Origin: Mycobacterium sp. E3198
GTDB taxonomy: Bacteria > Actinomycetota > Actinomycetes > Mycobacteriales > Mycobacteriaceae
Reading direction: 5' to 3'
NCBI RefSeq assembly: GCF_001667015.1
Contig: NZ_LZIS01000124.1
Span: 1-62,412, forward strand
DNA: 62,412 nucleotides
The position numbers were made by a program, and so were the translations under genes. Positions within the stretch are counted from its first letter, which is position 1; every line of letters begins with the position of its first letter. The notes below the pieces were generated by a model. That model searched no databases. It was given only the letters and a program-made list of their open reading frames with translations, and was not told the origin of the DNA. This document shows, piece by piece, positions 52,985 to 60,319 of this stretch.

Positions 52985-53755
52985 ATGAAGATTGTGGTCA
53001 TTGGCGGTCGCGGGCTTATCGGCTCGAAAGTAGCGATCAGACTCGGCGCGCAGGGACACGACGTGATCATCGCCTCACGCCGATCAGGAGTCGATTCACT
53101 CACCGGTGAAGGTCTGGCCACCGCCGTCGCCGGCGCGGATGTCCTGGTCGACGTCGCCGATTCACCATTGTTCGAGGACGAACCTGTGATGCACTTCTTC
53201 ACGACCACGACCGCGAATCTTCTCGCAGCCGAACATGAAGCGGGAGTCAATCACCATGTGGCGTTGTCCGTGGTGGGCGCGCAGATCATGCCGGATAGCG
53301 GCTACAACACCGCGAAGGCAGCTCAGGAAAACCTCATCAAGGATTCGGGCCGGCCTTATTCGATCGTGCGAGCAACCCCATTCTACGAATTCGCGCTTGG
53401 CTTGGCCGATTCCGCGACCGACGGAGACATCGTCAAGTTGCCGCACGCGTTGTTCCGTCCCATCGCCGCGGACGATGTCGCGACCGCCGTGGCCGGCGTG
53501 GCCAACGGGCGCCCGATCAACGGGGTGATGGAGATCGCCGGACCCGAAGAAATGGGCATGGACGACTTTGTCCGCGCAGGCCTTGCCGCCAATGGTGATC
53601 ACCGTCGGGTCGTGACCGACGCCCGGGCGCCGTACTTCGGTGCGGTGATCGACGATCGCACCCTCGCACCCGACGAGAACGCCACCATCTTTACCACTCG
53701 ATACTCCGACTGGATCGAGGCACGCGCCGGCGACCGTACGCGCGCTAACGGTTGA
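52985..53755 (+). CDS. NmrA/atypical-SDR NAD(P)-binding protein
   Basis: A 256-residue protein starting MKIVVIGGRGLIGSKVAIRLG (Rossmann GGxGxxG). It continues VLVDVADSP, ALSVVGAQIMPDSGYNTAKAAQENLI and a PYSIVRATPFYEF segment. NmrA-type proteins sense NAD(P) ratio or reduce quinones. GAGAGG precedes the ATG. Probably cotranscribed with the RidA-like gene. Confidence 0.85.
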   Translation: MKIVVIGGRGLIGSKVAIRLGAQGHDVIIASRRSGVDSLTGEGLATAVAGADVLVDVADSPLFEDEPVMHFFTTTTANLLAAEHEAGVNHHVALSVVGAQIMPDSGYNTAKAAQENLIKDSGRPYSIVRATPFYEFALGLADSATDGDIVKLPHALFRPIAADDVATAVAGVANGRPINGVMEIAGPEEMGMDDFVRAGLAANGDHRRVVTDARAPYFGAVIDDRTLAPDENATIFTTRYSDWIEARAGDRTRANG

Positions 53756-53772
53756 GTGGCTCAATCCCACTC
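53754..53772. terminator. Possible small hairpin between convergent genes
   Basis: GAGTGG and CCACTC are separated by 7 nt immediately after the NmrA-like stop and before the convergent VanY-like gene. It is short and lacks a T-run. Confidence 0.3.
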
Positions 53773-53832
53773 GACCGCCGTTTCGCCGGCCGGCGCCAGG
53801 GGGACTACCGCGCCGCGCAATGCCCGCCCCGG

Positions 53833-54390
53833 TCACCCGGCCGCGTTGGGAAGGAGCGCCGGGCAGTTGCCCGCAGCGTCCGTCGCCAGTTCGAAGTGCC
53901 ACAACTCGTTGGCGTAGATCCGGCACAGCCCGAAGCGGGACCCGTTGGCGATGAGCCATTGGTCGGCGCCGGCACCGCCGACGTCGACGGCCTCGCCGGT
54001 GACGTGTTTGGACATTTCCGGTGTCTGCACGTATTGCCGCGCCGCGGCGAGGCTGCCGTAGGTCCGCACGGCGTTGTCCAGCAGCCGCTGCTGAAACTCC
54101 GGCGACCGCCAGCCCGAGGTGATGGTCATGGTTACGCCGTCCGCGGCGGCCGCAGTCGCGGCACCCTGAATCGCTTTCAACAACGCCGGGTCGAGGCGCG
54201 CGATTGCCGAGTATTGGGTGTCGAAAGGCGTGAGCTGGCCCCCGTTCGGCAGGGAACCGTCGCCGGGGTCGGCGGGAGGGGCCAATGGGACGCTGTGATC
54301 GGCAAGCCTGGTGGGCTGCGCCGGTGGAGGAGAAGGCGCGAGGAAGCCGACGGCCGTGGCGATGGCGGCGGCCAACGCAACTGATCGCAT
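53833..54390 (-). CDS. Secreted D,D-carboxypeptidase (VanY/peptidase M15-like)
   Basis: A 185-residue protein with a signal peptide (VALAAAIATAVGFLAPSPPPA). The M15 zinc-peptidase motifs are TITSGWRSPEFQQRLL near residue 94, SKHVTGEAVDVGG near 129 (His and Asp ligands) and NELWHFELA near 163 (His ligand). It would trim D-Ala from peptidoglycan stems in the periplasm. The ATG at 54390 puts the signal peptide at the N-terminus. Confidence 0.88.
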   Translation of the reverse strand: MRSVALAAAIATAVGFLAPSPPPAQPTRLADHSVPLAPPADPGDGSLPNGGQLTPFDTQYSAIARLDPALLKAIQGAATAAAADGVTMTITSGWRSPEFQQRLLDNAVRTYGSLAAARQYVQTPEMSKHVTGEAVDVGGAGADQWLIANGSRFGLCRIYANELWHFELATDAAGNCPALLPNAAG

Positions 54391-54449
54391 GCTCCCTCTC
54401 CTGGCTGTTTCCCACACTCTACCGACGGAACGTCGCGGGGAATGTCTCG

Positions 54450-55334
54450 TCACACCTGGCTGGTGGAAAACGGCCGCGTTTCCTGGCCCGCCAAGGCGAT
54501 GAAGTTGTAGATCGGTGCGGTGTCGTAGGTGTAGTGCGACGCGTTGGGGCCGGCCGCCAAGAACATTCCGCCGTTGTAGATCGCTTCGGTGATGGAGATG
54601 ATCTCCTCAACCGATGTGGTCGGGTTCACCAGCCTCAACGCGTCACGGAGGATCGCGAAAATATTTGGGCTGTTTGCATTTTGGACGATGTTGTAGATTT
54701 GCGTCTCGATGACGCCCGGGCCGGCCTCGGCTGTCCAAGGGTTGGGGCCGATGGGGGCGTCCGCGTAGATGTCGTTTCCGACTCCGATGGTGTTGACGAA
54801 GTCGCCCCAGAAGTGCCTGACCGGCGTGAGGAGGTGGGGTGCGACGTCCGCCGGCATCATGCAGGCCGGGCCCGCAACGCCGCCGGTGACAACGCCGTCG
54901 ACGTTGGCCGGCATCGGCCATCCGGCGAACTGGTTGCCCGACGCGAATCCGGGCAACCGGAGCGGATTTCCCCAAACACCGACCGCGACAATGCGGTTCG
55001 CGATCTGCGGATTCAGCCACGCTATCGTATGCAGGAATTGACACACGACGATGGCACCCTGTGAGTAGCCGAGCAGGATGATGGAATTGTCCGGATAGGA
55101 CGGCGCGCCACCGGGCGGATTGATTTGCGTGCAAAGCCTATTCAGCTCGGCGACACCGGCGTCCACGCTTGGGCCCATGGGGAACACGCTGGCCGGATAG
55201 TTGCCGACCGGCTGCCAGTAGAACAGGTCCGGAAACGCGGCCGCCAGTGCGGCGCCTACGCCGGCGGGTTGCGGTGGGGCGGTGTTCCACATGTCGACAC
55301 CGGTCCCCGATACGGTCATCACTATGTGTGGCAT
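54450..55334 (-). CDS. Lysin-B-like / cutinase-superfamily esterase
   Basis: A 294-residue serine esterase: IVMTVSGTGVDMW at the start, NYPASVFPMGPSVDAGVAEL, nucleophile motif IILLGYSQGAIVV near residue 102, and a late region with HYTYDT. The pattern resembles mycobacteriophage lysin B, which cleaves the mycolyl-arabinogalactan ester, and mycobacterial cutinase-like proteins. No other phage gene lies nearby and no signal peptide is visible. GGAGG precedes two adjacent ATGs (55337, 55334); the second is better spaced. Confidence 0.78.
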   Translation of the reverse strand: MPHIVMTVSGTGVDMWNTAPPQPAGVGAALAAAFPDLFYWQPVGNYPASVFPMGPSVDAGVAELNRLCTQINPPGGAPSYPDNSIILLGYSQGAIVVCQFLHTIAWLNPQIANRIVAVGVWGNPLRLPGFASGNQFAGWPMPANVDGVVTGGVAGPACMMPADVAPHLLTPVRHFWGDFVNTIGVGNDIYADAPIGPNPWTAEAGPGVIETQIYNIVQNANSPNIFAILRDALRLVNPTTSVEEIISITEAIYNGGMFLAAGPNASHYTYDTAPIYNFIALAGQETRPFSTSQV

Positions 55335-55733
55335 CATGCACCTCCACTTGTCTTGTACCGAACTATCAACCAAAACGCTCAAAAGTGGCCCTGCGCTTGG
55401 CCTTCCGCGGATCTCAAACTCGTTGAGCTGATCGCAACCAACGTGTTCAGGGCATCACCACGGTGCCTTACGCAGTGACCGGCACTTTCCACACTACCCG
55501 GCAGGGCTAGGCGTGTCCTTCCCGCGGTATAGCGAGTGTATTCCACTCGCGCACAACAGAACTAAGTATTAATTGATCCGTCGGCAACCGACAACTGGGG
55601 TAGATGACATCGGTCGCGGATTCGAGCCGCCTGCCCTCACTTCAGTGGTGTTTTAGCTCAGGTGATGGTGACGTTTTGTCTTCGGGTGATGCCTGATGAG
55701 GTGTTTCGGCTGATCCTTAGCACTCCATGGACG

Positions 55734-55886
55734 ATGGACTTAACGGCGACCGAGCAGAGGTATCACGCCGCGTTGGTGGTGATCGGCGCTCGCTTGTCGG
55801 TGTCGCGGGTGGGCGTAGATTTCCGATCTGTGAGCGTCAGACGCAAGTCCAAGAGCTGCACCTGTCTCCGGCAGGGCGAAACGTAG
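55734..55886 (+). pseudogene. Possible transposase remnant (IS481-like helix-turn-helix)
   Basis: The frame reads MDLTATEQRYHAALVVIGARLSV, then VSRVGVDF, resembling the first helices of IS481-type transposases, with nothing downstream. The surrounding 55385-55886 region has lower GC than its neighbours and shows no intact gene. The resemblance is weak. Confidence 0.25.
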
Positions 55887-56840
55887 TCAAATCAGTGACG
55901 CTTCTGTCACCCAATCACGGGACCACCAGTTCTGCACCCTCGCAATGTCAACCGGACTCAATGGAGCACCAAAGAGCTCGCGTATCGCCGCGTGCGACTG
56001 ACGTACGAATATGTCCCAGGGGTGAGGGTTCCAGCCGTATAAGACGAGGAACGATCGGAAAGCACAATCGAACGCGATTAGCGCGACGACAACGAAGCTT
56101 TCAAGAGGCGGCGCGGGCACCTTTTCACCGATGTGGCCGGTGGCCCAGTCTCGTTCAACAACTAGTGATGACTGTTTCTGCGCAAATGCGACCAATGTGC
56201 TGTGCGCAACAGCCGACATGTCCGTGTATGCCCTGAATCCCCAGCCGTCGCCGAGATGCTGAAAGAGCAGCTCAATCGCTCGTGTGGCCCCTGGGTACGG
56301 TTCGGTCCCCACGAACTTCTTGCCATGACGGGTGTTCACGGGAAACCCGTGCCGCAAAGCAGACTCCTCGATTGCGCGCGCACGGTCAGCTGTGTCAAGC
56401 TCGCGACCCAGGCGGATGCTGGACATTTTCTCCCGGTGAAGCCCTGCCAGCCGTTCGGTCATGCATCGAGCTACCCGGTGTCGACAGTCTTCCGCCTGGA
56501 GCAGCCACGCCGCTCTAGCCGCAGACTCGGTTGCGCCTCGGGCTACCGTTATGAGTGAACTCTCGGCATTCGAGCCAAGAATGACGCCCGCGCCAAATAG
56601 GTGGTCTTGAGCGGAGCGCATGTGCAGTTGGGCGGCGGCGTGCGCGAGCTGGACAGGTTCGGGGCACCAGTCGTCAGCCAGTGCTTGATCGCAGACTTCG
56701 ACATCTTGCGCCGCGGGGGAAGAAGGTTCAGGACGAAGGCTTGGGTAGAGCCGGCCGAAGTAATGACCCTCCACAACATCGATGTAGCGAAATGTGACAC
56801 GCTGCATTCCCCTTCGGAGCGAATCATCCCGATCGTGCAT
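55887..56840 (-). CDS. Hypothetical protein in low-GC insert
   Basis: A 317-residue, largely helical protein. It has HMRSAQDHLFGAGVILGSNAESSLITVARGATESAARAAWLL in the first third and FAQKQSSLVVERDWATGHIGEKVP and FVVVALIAFDCAFRSFLVLYGW later. The arrangement could be a HEPN-like bundle, but no catalytic motif is certain. ATG at 56807 (purine-rich leader) is an alternative start. Codon use is less GC-biased than in the flanking genes, indicating acquisition. The gap to 57273 shows nothing recognisable. Confidence 0.6.
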   Translation of the reverse strand: MHDRDDSLRRGMQRVTFRYIDVVEGHYFGRLYPSLRPEPSSPAAQDVEVCDQALADDWCPEPVQLAHAAAQLHMRSAQDHLFGAGVILGSNAESSLITVARGATESAARAAWLLQAEDCRHRVARCMTERLAGLHREKMSSIRLGRELDTADRARAIEESALRHGFPVNTRHGKKFVGTEPYPGATRAIELLFQHLGDGWGFRAYTDMSAVAHSTLVAFAQKQSSLVVERDWATGHIGEKVPAPPLESFVVVALIAFDCAFRSFLVLYGWNPHPWDIFVRQSHAAIRELFGAPLSPVDIARVQNWWSRDWVTEASLI

Positions 56841-57273
56841 CTCTCCATTGTGACCCGACCCGCAACCCGTTATCTGTTCATCATCGGCTTAACCCACCCG
56901 TCGCTTCGAAACGCCACGAGAAGATTCGAAATCAAGGGTCGTCGCGGTGCCCTGACACGGGGGGCCTATCAGGGTCTTCCAGCAGTGCCCGTGGCCGACG
57001 GGCGCTGTCGTGGGCGACCGGCTCAGGCCAACACTGTACCGAGGTGTTTCACGCCGGCTCACCCACGGCGTGAACCCGAACGGCGAATGGATCGAATTCA
57101 GCTAGTCCTGAGGAACCCTTCACTAAGATCGAATCTCGTAGGGGAGCATGGGGTGTCGATAATCAGCTCTGTCGGATCTCGCGGCTAAGGTCGTGACCAG
57201 GCATTGTCACACAGACCGGCAACTCTTCAGCTTTTCCTAACGAGTGCGAGTCCAGTTAGCAGCGGAGGCGTCA

Positions 57274-58923
57274 GTGTCCGACCAGACCACCAGGTCCCGG
57301 AATGATCAGCTCAAGATCCAGGAGTTGGTAACCCTTGTACGCGACGGCCGAATTCGCGTTCCCGAATTTCAACGTTCGTTCCGGTGGACAGCCGACGATG
57401 TCTTGGCATTGCTTGACAGCATTCTCCGCGGTTATCCGTTCGGGAGTCTGTTGCTGTGGAAACGTCCTGCGCCGGCTGCGCAGCTGAAGGTCGGGGCCAT
57501 TAGCATCGATGCTCCTGAGGTCTCCGACGCATTGTGGGTGGTAGATGGGCAGCAGCGAATCACCAGTCTCGTCAATGCAGTCGACCCCGTTGCGGGCATC
57601 AAGGACGAGCGGTTCCGGGTGGTGTACTCGCTGGCCGCACGACAATTCGTTTCCCCGAAAGATCTGAAAGGTAGCCTAGGGATTCCGTTGCCAAATCTTT
57701 TTGACTTGAGCCGGGCCTTTGCATGGCTGCAAGAGAACCAGGACGCTGCGGAGCATGCCGCGGAAATTCAACGCGTAACGGCTTTGCTCCGCGACGTAGA
57801 AGTCCCAGCATCGGTTATCGAGCACGCAGACGAGAGCGTCCTCCGAGTGGTTTTCGATCGTATAAACTCCGCGGGAAAGCGACTTCGAGGATCCGAGATC
57901 TTCGACGCCATTCACGGCTCAACAGGCGGGGTGCCCTTAACAGCCGGCGCCATCGCAGATCGGTTGGATCAAGCAACAGACTTCGGTCGTTTAGATGAAC
58001 AGATTGTGTATCAAGCAATACTGGTTCGGCGGCATCCGGACGTGACCCGAGATGCGCACACAGAATTTAGCGCGGAGCGATCAAGCCGTTCGGCCTTTGG
58101 TGCGGAGTCGAAGACCGATGCTTATGAACGGACTGAAGCTGCCCTCGAGCGTGTAATCAGGTTCTTGCAAGATCGGGCTGGGATTCCTCACTTCACCTTC
58201 GTACCGTACCGCTTTCATCCACTGGTTCTTACGCGATTCTTTGCTCTATTCGAACAGCCGAGTGCACGCAACCTCGAACTGCTTGGGCGCTGGTTCTGGC
58301 GTTCGACCGCCGCGGCATCGCGGCTCGGTTATACCGGGTCGACCGGCGACATCCGAACGCTCGCCGGGCTGGTTGAAGTCGGCGATGAAAGCGGGTCAGT
58401 TCAGCGGTTGTTGGCCGCGACAGATCCAGACGAACCGGTGCCTACGCCCACCTTGAACAAGTTTCGTACCAATCATTCGTCGGGGAGAGTAGTACTTGCT
58501 GCACTGTGGGCAAAGGGCCCGGTGAACCCATTTACCAATGAGTCGTTGACCATCAGCGATCTCGCACCTTATCTCACCGGCGAGAGTTCCCCGGCGGCAG
58601 TTGCACTCGAAATCTTGCCGCGCAGATTTCTAGGAGAAAAAGCAAGTAGCGCCGCTAATCGGGTAATCGCTGTTCTGGACCGGGACGTCTTTCTTGGGAC
58701 TCTGGACTCAGAGAAGGCGCGTGAGAGCTTGCTATTGGATCAAGAAATGCTCGATGCGATCAATAGAAGTGATTACGAATCGTTCATTAGCCGCCGGACC
58801 GAAAGCCTCGAGCAGTATCTGCGTACGTTCCTCGATGACAGAACTGGCGTGGGATTCGAAATTACGCCCCCACTTTCGGAGTTCGATTTTGACGACGATC
58901 GAGCAGATGGTGATTTCGGGTGA
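57274..58923 (+). CDS. DUF262 (GmrS-type ParB-like nuclease) protein
   Basis: A 549-residue protein. The N-terminal DUF262 domain has RIRVPEFQRSFRWTADDVLALLDSILRGYPFGSLLLWK (residues about 27-64) and the catalytic VVDGQQRITSL near residue 90, followed by VVFDRINSAGKRLRGSEIFDA. DUF262 is the N-terminal half of type IV restriction enzyme GmrSD and of several defence proteins; the C-terminal HNH domain (DUF1524) of GmrD is not visible. The GTG at 57274 has GGAGG upstream and is chosen over 57244. Its stop overlaps the HipA start. Confidence 0.85.
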   Translation: MSDQTTRSRNDQLKIQELVTLVRDGRIRVPEFQRSFRWTADDVLALLDSILRGYPFGSLLLWKRPAPAAQLKVGAISIDAPEVSDALWVVDGQQRITSLVNAVDPVAGIKDERFRVVYSLAARQFVSPKDLKGSLGIPLPNLFDLSRAFAWLQENQDAAEHAAEIQRVTALLRDVEVPASVIEHADESVLRVVFDRINSAGKRLRGSEIFDAIHGSTGGVPLTAGAIADRLDQATDFGRLDEQIVYQAILVRRHPDVTRDAHTEFSAERSSRSAFGAESKTDAYERTEAALERVIRFLQDRAGIPHFTFVPYRFHPLVLTRFFALFEQPSARNLELLGRWFWRSTAAASRLGYTGSTGDIRTLAGLVEVGDESGSVQRLLAATDPDEPVPTPTLNKFRTNHSSGRVVLAALWAKGPVNPFTNESLTISDLAPYLTGESSPAAVALEILPRRFLGEKASSAANRVIAVLDRDVFLGTLDSEKARESLLLDQEMLDAINRSDYESFISRRTESLEQYLRTFLDDRTGVGFEITPPLSEFDFDDDRADGDFG

Positions 58924-60149
58924 TCGAGGCCTCACACGCTGTTCTCCTCAAGGGGAACCGAGTCGGCTCAATTCTGCAGCGCGGAGACGTAGCTCGTTTC
59001 GTTTTTGATGCAGGTTATTGGGAGAACCCGAACCGCAACGTTCTCGGGCTATGGTTCGAGGACGACCCTCGCCGTTCGCCCAAGGCCGCATTACGGCTTC
59101 CACCGTGGTTCTCAAACTTGCTTCCGGAAGGGACACTTCGTGATTGGATAGCGCGCGACCAGGGAGTATCGGCTGACCGTGAGCTACAGCTTCTACTGCG
59201 GATAGGCCGAGATCTTCCAGGTGCTGTGGAGGTCGTCGCATCGGATGCCGCGTTCGATCCTGACTTGCTCGGACAACCACAGTCACAGACGGCTGTCGAG
59301 AGGCATGGCCGTGCAAGGTGGAAGTTCTCGCTGGCAGGCGTCGGGCTTAAGTTCTCGCTGCTGAAGCAGAACGAGCGCTTGGCGCTGCCCGCTTCGGGTG
59401 AGCTCGGTGATTGGATTGTGAAATTGCCGGACGCACTCTATCCAGATGTCCCTGCGAACGAGTTCGCTGCGATGAATCTCGCCCGATCTATTGGCATCGA
59501 TGTGCCCGAAGTAGCGCTCGTTCACCGTGACGACCTGCCGGTGCTGCCGGCGCGCGCGTGGCCGGGTGCCGAGCAAGTGGCATTTGCTATAGCCCGCTTC
59601 GACCGTGGGCTGGGCGGGGAGCGGATCCATATTGAAGACTTTGCCCAAGTGCGCGGGTTTTATGACAACGCGAAGTACACCGGAAGCTTTGAGACGGTGG
59701 GGGCACTGACGTACCGAAATTACGACCGATCGAGTTTGCGCGAGTTTGTTCGCCGGCTTACGTTCAACTTGCTGATCGGTAACGGCGATGCACATCTGAA
59801 AAACTGGTCTTTGATCTATTTGGATGGTCGGGTTCCCTCACTCAGCCCGGCATACGACTTGGTGTCAACCGCGCCGTATGCAAGTCCCGATGAACCTGAT
59901 GACTTCGGATTGAGCTTCGGAGGCACGAAGGTGATGGCGCGGATCGGCCGCGATGCTTTCCGGCAGTTTCAGTCGCGACTGCGCGCCGAAGCAGCCGACG
60001 TGCTCGACGTGGTTGACGAGACAGTGGAGAGATTCCAGGCGGCCTGGCCGGATGCGAAAGCCACCTTTCCTCCGTTTATCGGCAGCTGGATTGAACAATG
60101 GCAATCAGGTGTGATCCTGGGGCTGGTATCCCGATCAGGCTCGGGTTAG
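58920..60149 (+). CDS. HipA-like serine/threonine kinase
   Basis: A 409-residue HipA-fold kinase. It has the N-terminal subdomain with WFSNLLPEG, the phospho-loop-like SLAGVGLKFSLL near residue 145, ATP-Lys region GDWIVKLPDALYPDVPANEFAAMNLA near 170, AFAIARFDRG, catalytic loop LLIGNGDAHLKNWSLIYLDG near 287 and metal motif LSPAYDLVST. HipA kinases inactivate targets such as GltX and are held by a HipB antitoxin. No HTH antitoxin gene is present; the GTG start overlaps the DUF262 stop (GTGA), so the two act as a coupled pair. Confidence 0.85.
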   Translation: MIEASHAVLLKGNRVGSILQRGDVARFVFDAGYWENPNRNVLGLWFEDDPRRSPKAALRLPPWFSNLLPEGTLRDWIARDQGVSADRELQLLLRIGRDLPGAVEVVASDAAFDPDLLGQPQSQTAVERHGRARWKFSLAGVGLKFSLLKQNERLALPASGELGDWIVKLPDALYPDVPANEFAAMNLARSIGIDVPEVALVHRDDLPVLPARAWPGAEQVAFAIARFDRGLGGERIHIEDFAQVRGFYDNAKYTGSFETVGALTYRNYDRSSLREFVRRLTFNLLIGNGDAHLKNWSLIYLDGRVPSLSPAYDLVSTAPYASPDEPDDFGLSFGGTKVMARIGRDAFRQFQSRLRAEAADVLDVVDETVERFQAAWPDAKATFPPFIGSWIEQWQSGVILGLVSRSGSG

Positions 60150-60319
60150 CTCAATTAGTTTGTGCCACAAGCCATGCCGGCCGAGCTAAATATTCGGTTC
60201 AGCTTCTCCGCCTACCATGACTAAGGATCGGCAGATTTCGCTCATCGATTATTCGCCGCAGCACGAACGCAAACGACCGGTAAGCCTGGGGCCCGAGCCC
60301 AAACCTTGAAGCACCGCCG

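Noticed and set aside
53099..53108. TCACCGGTGA inside the NmrA-like gene as a box half
   Set aside because: Shorter palindrome without the CCGGG core or the second palindrome, within coding sequence.
53162..54415. 417-residue minus-strand open frame over NmrA-like and VanY-like genes
   Set aside because: Covers two well-recognised genes in other frames and has no motif.
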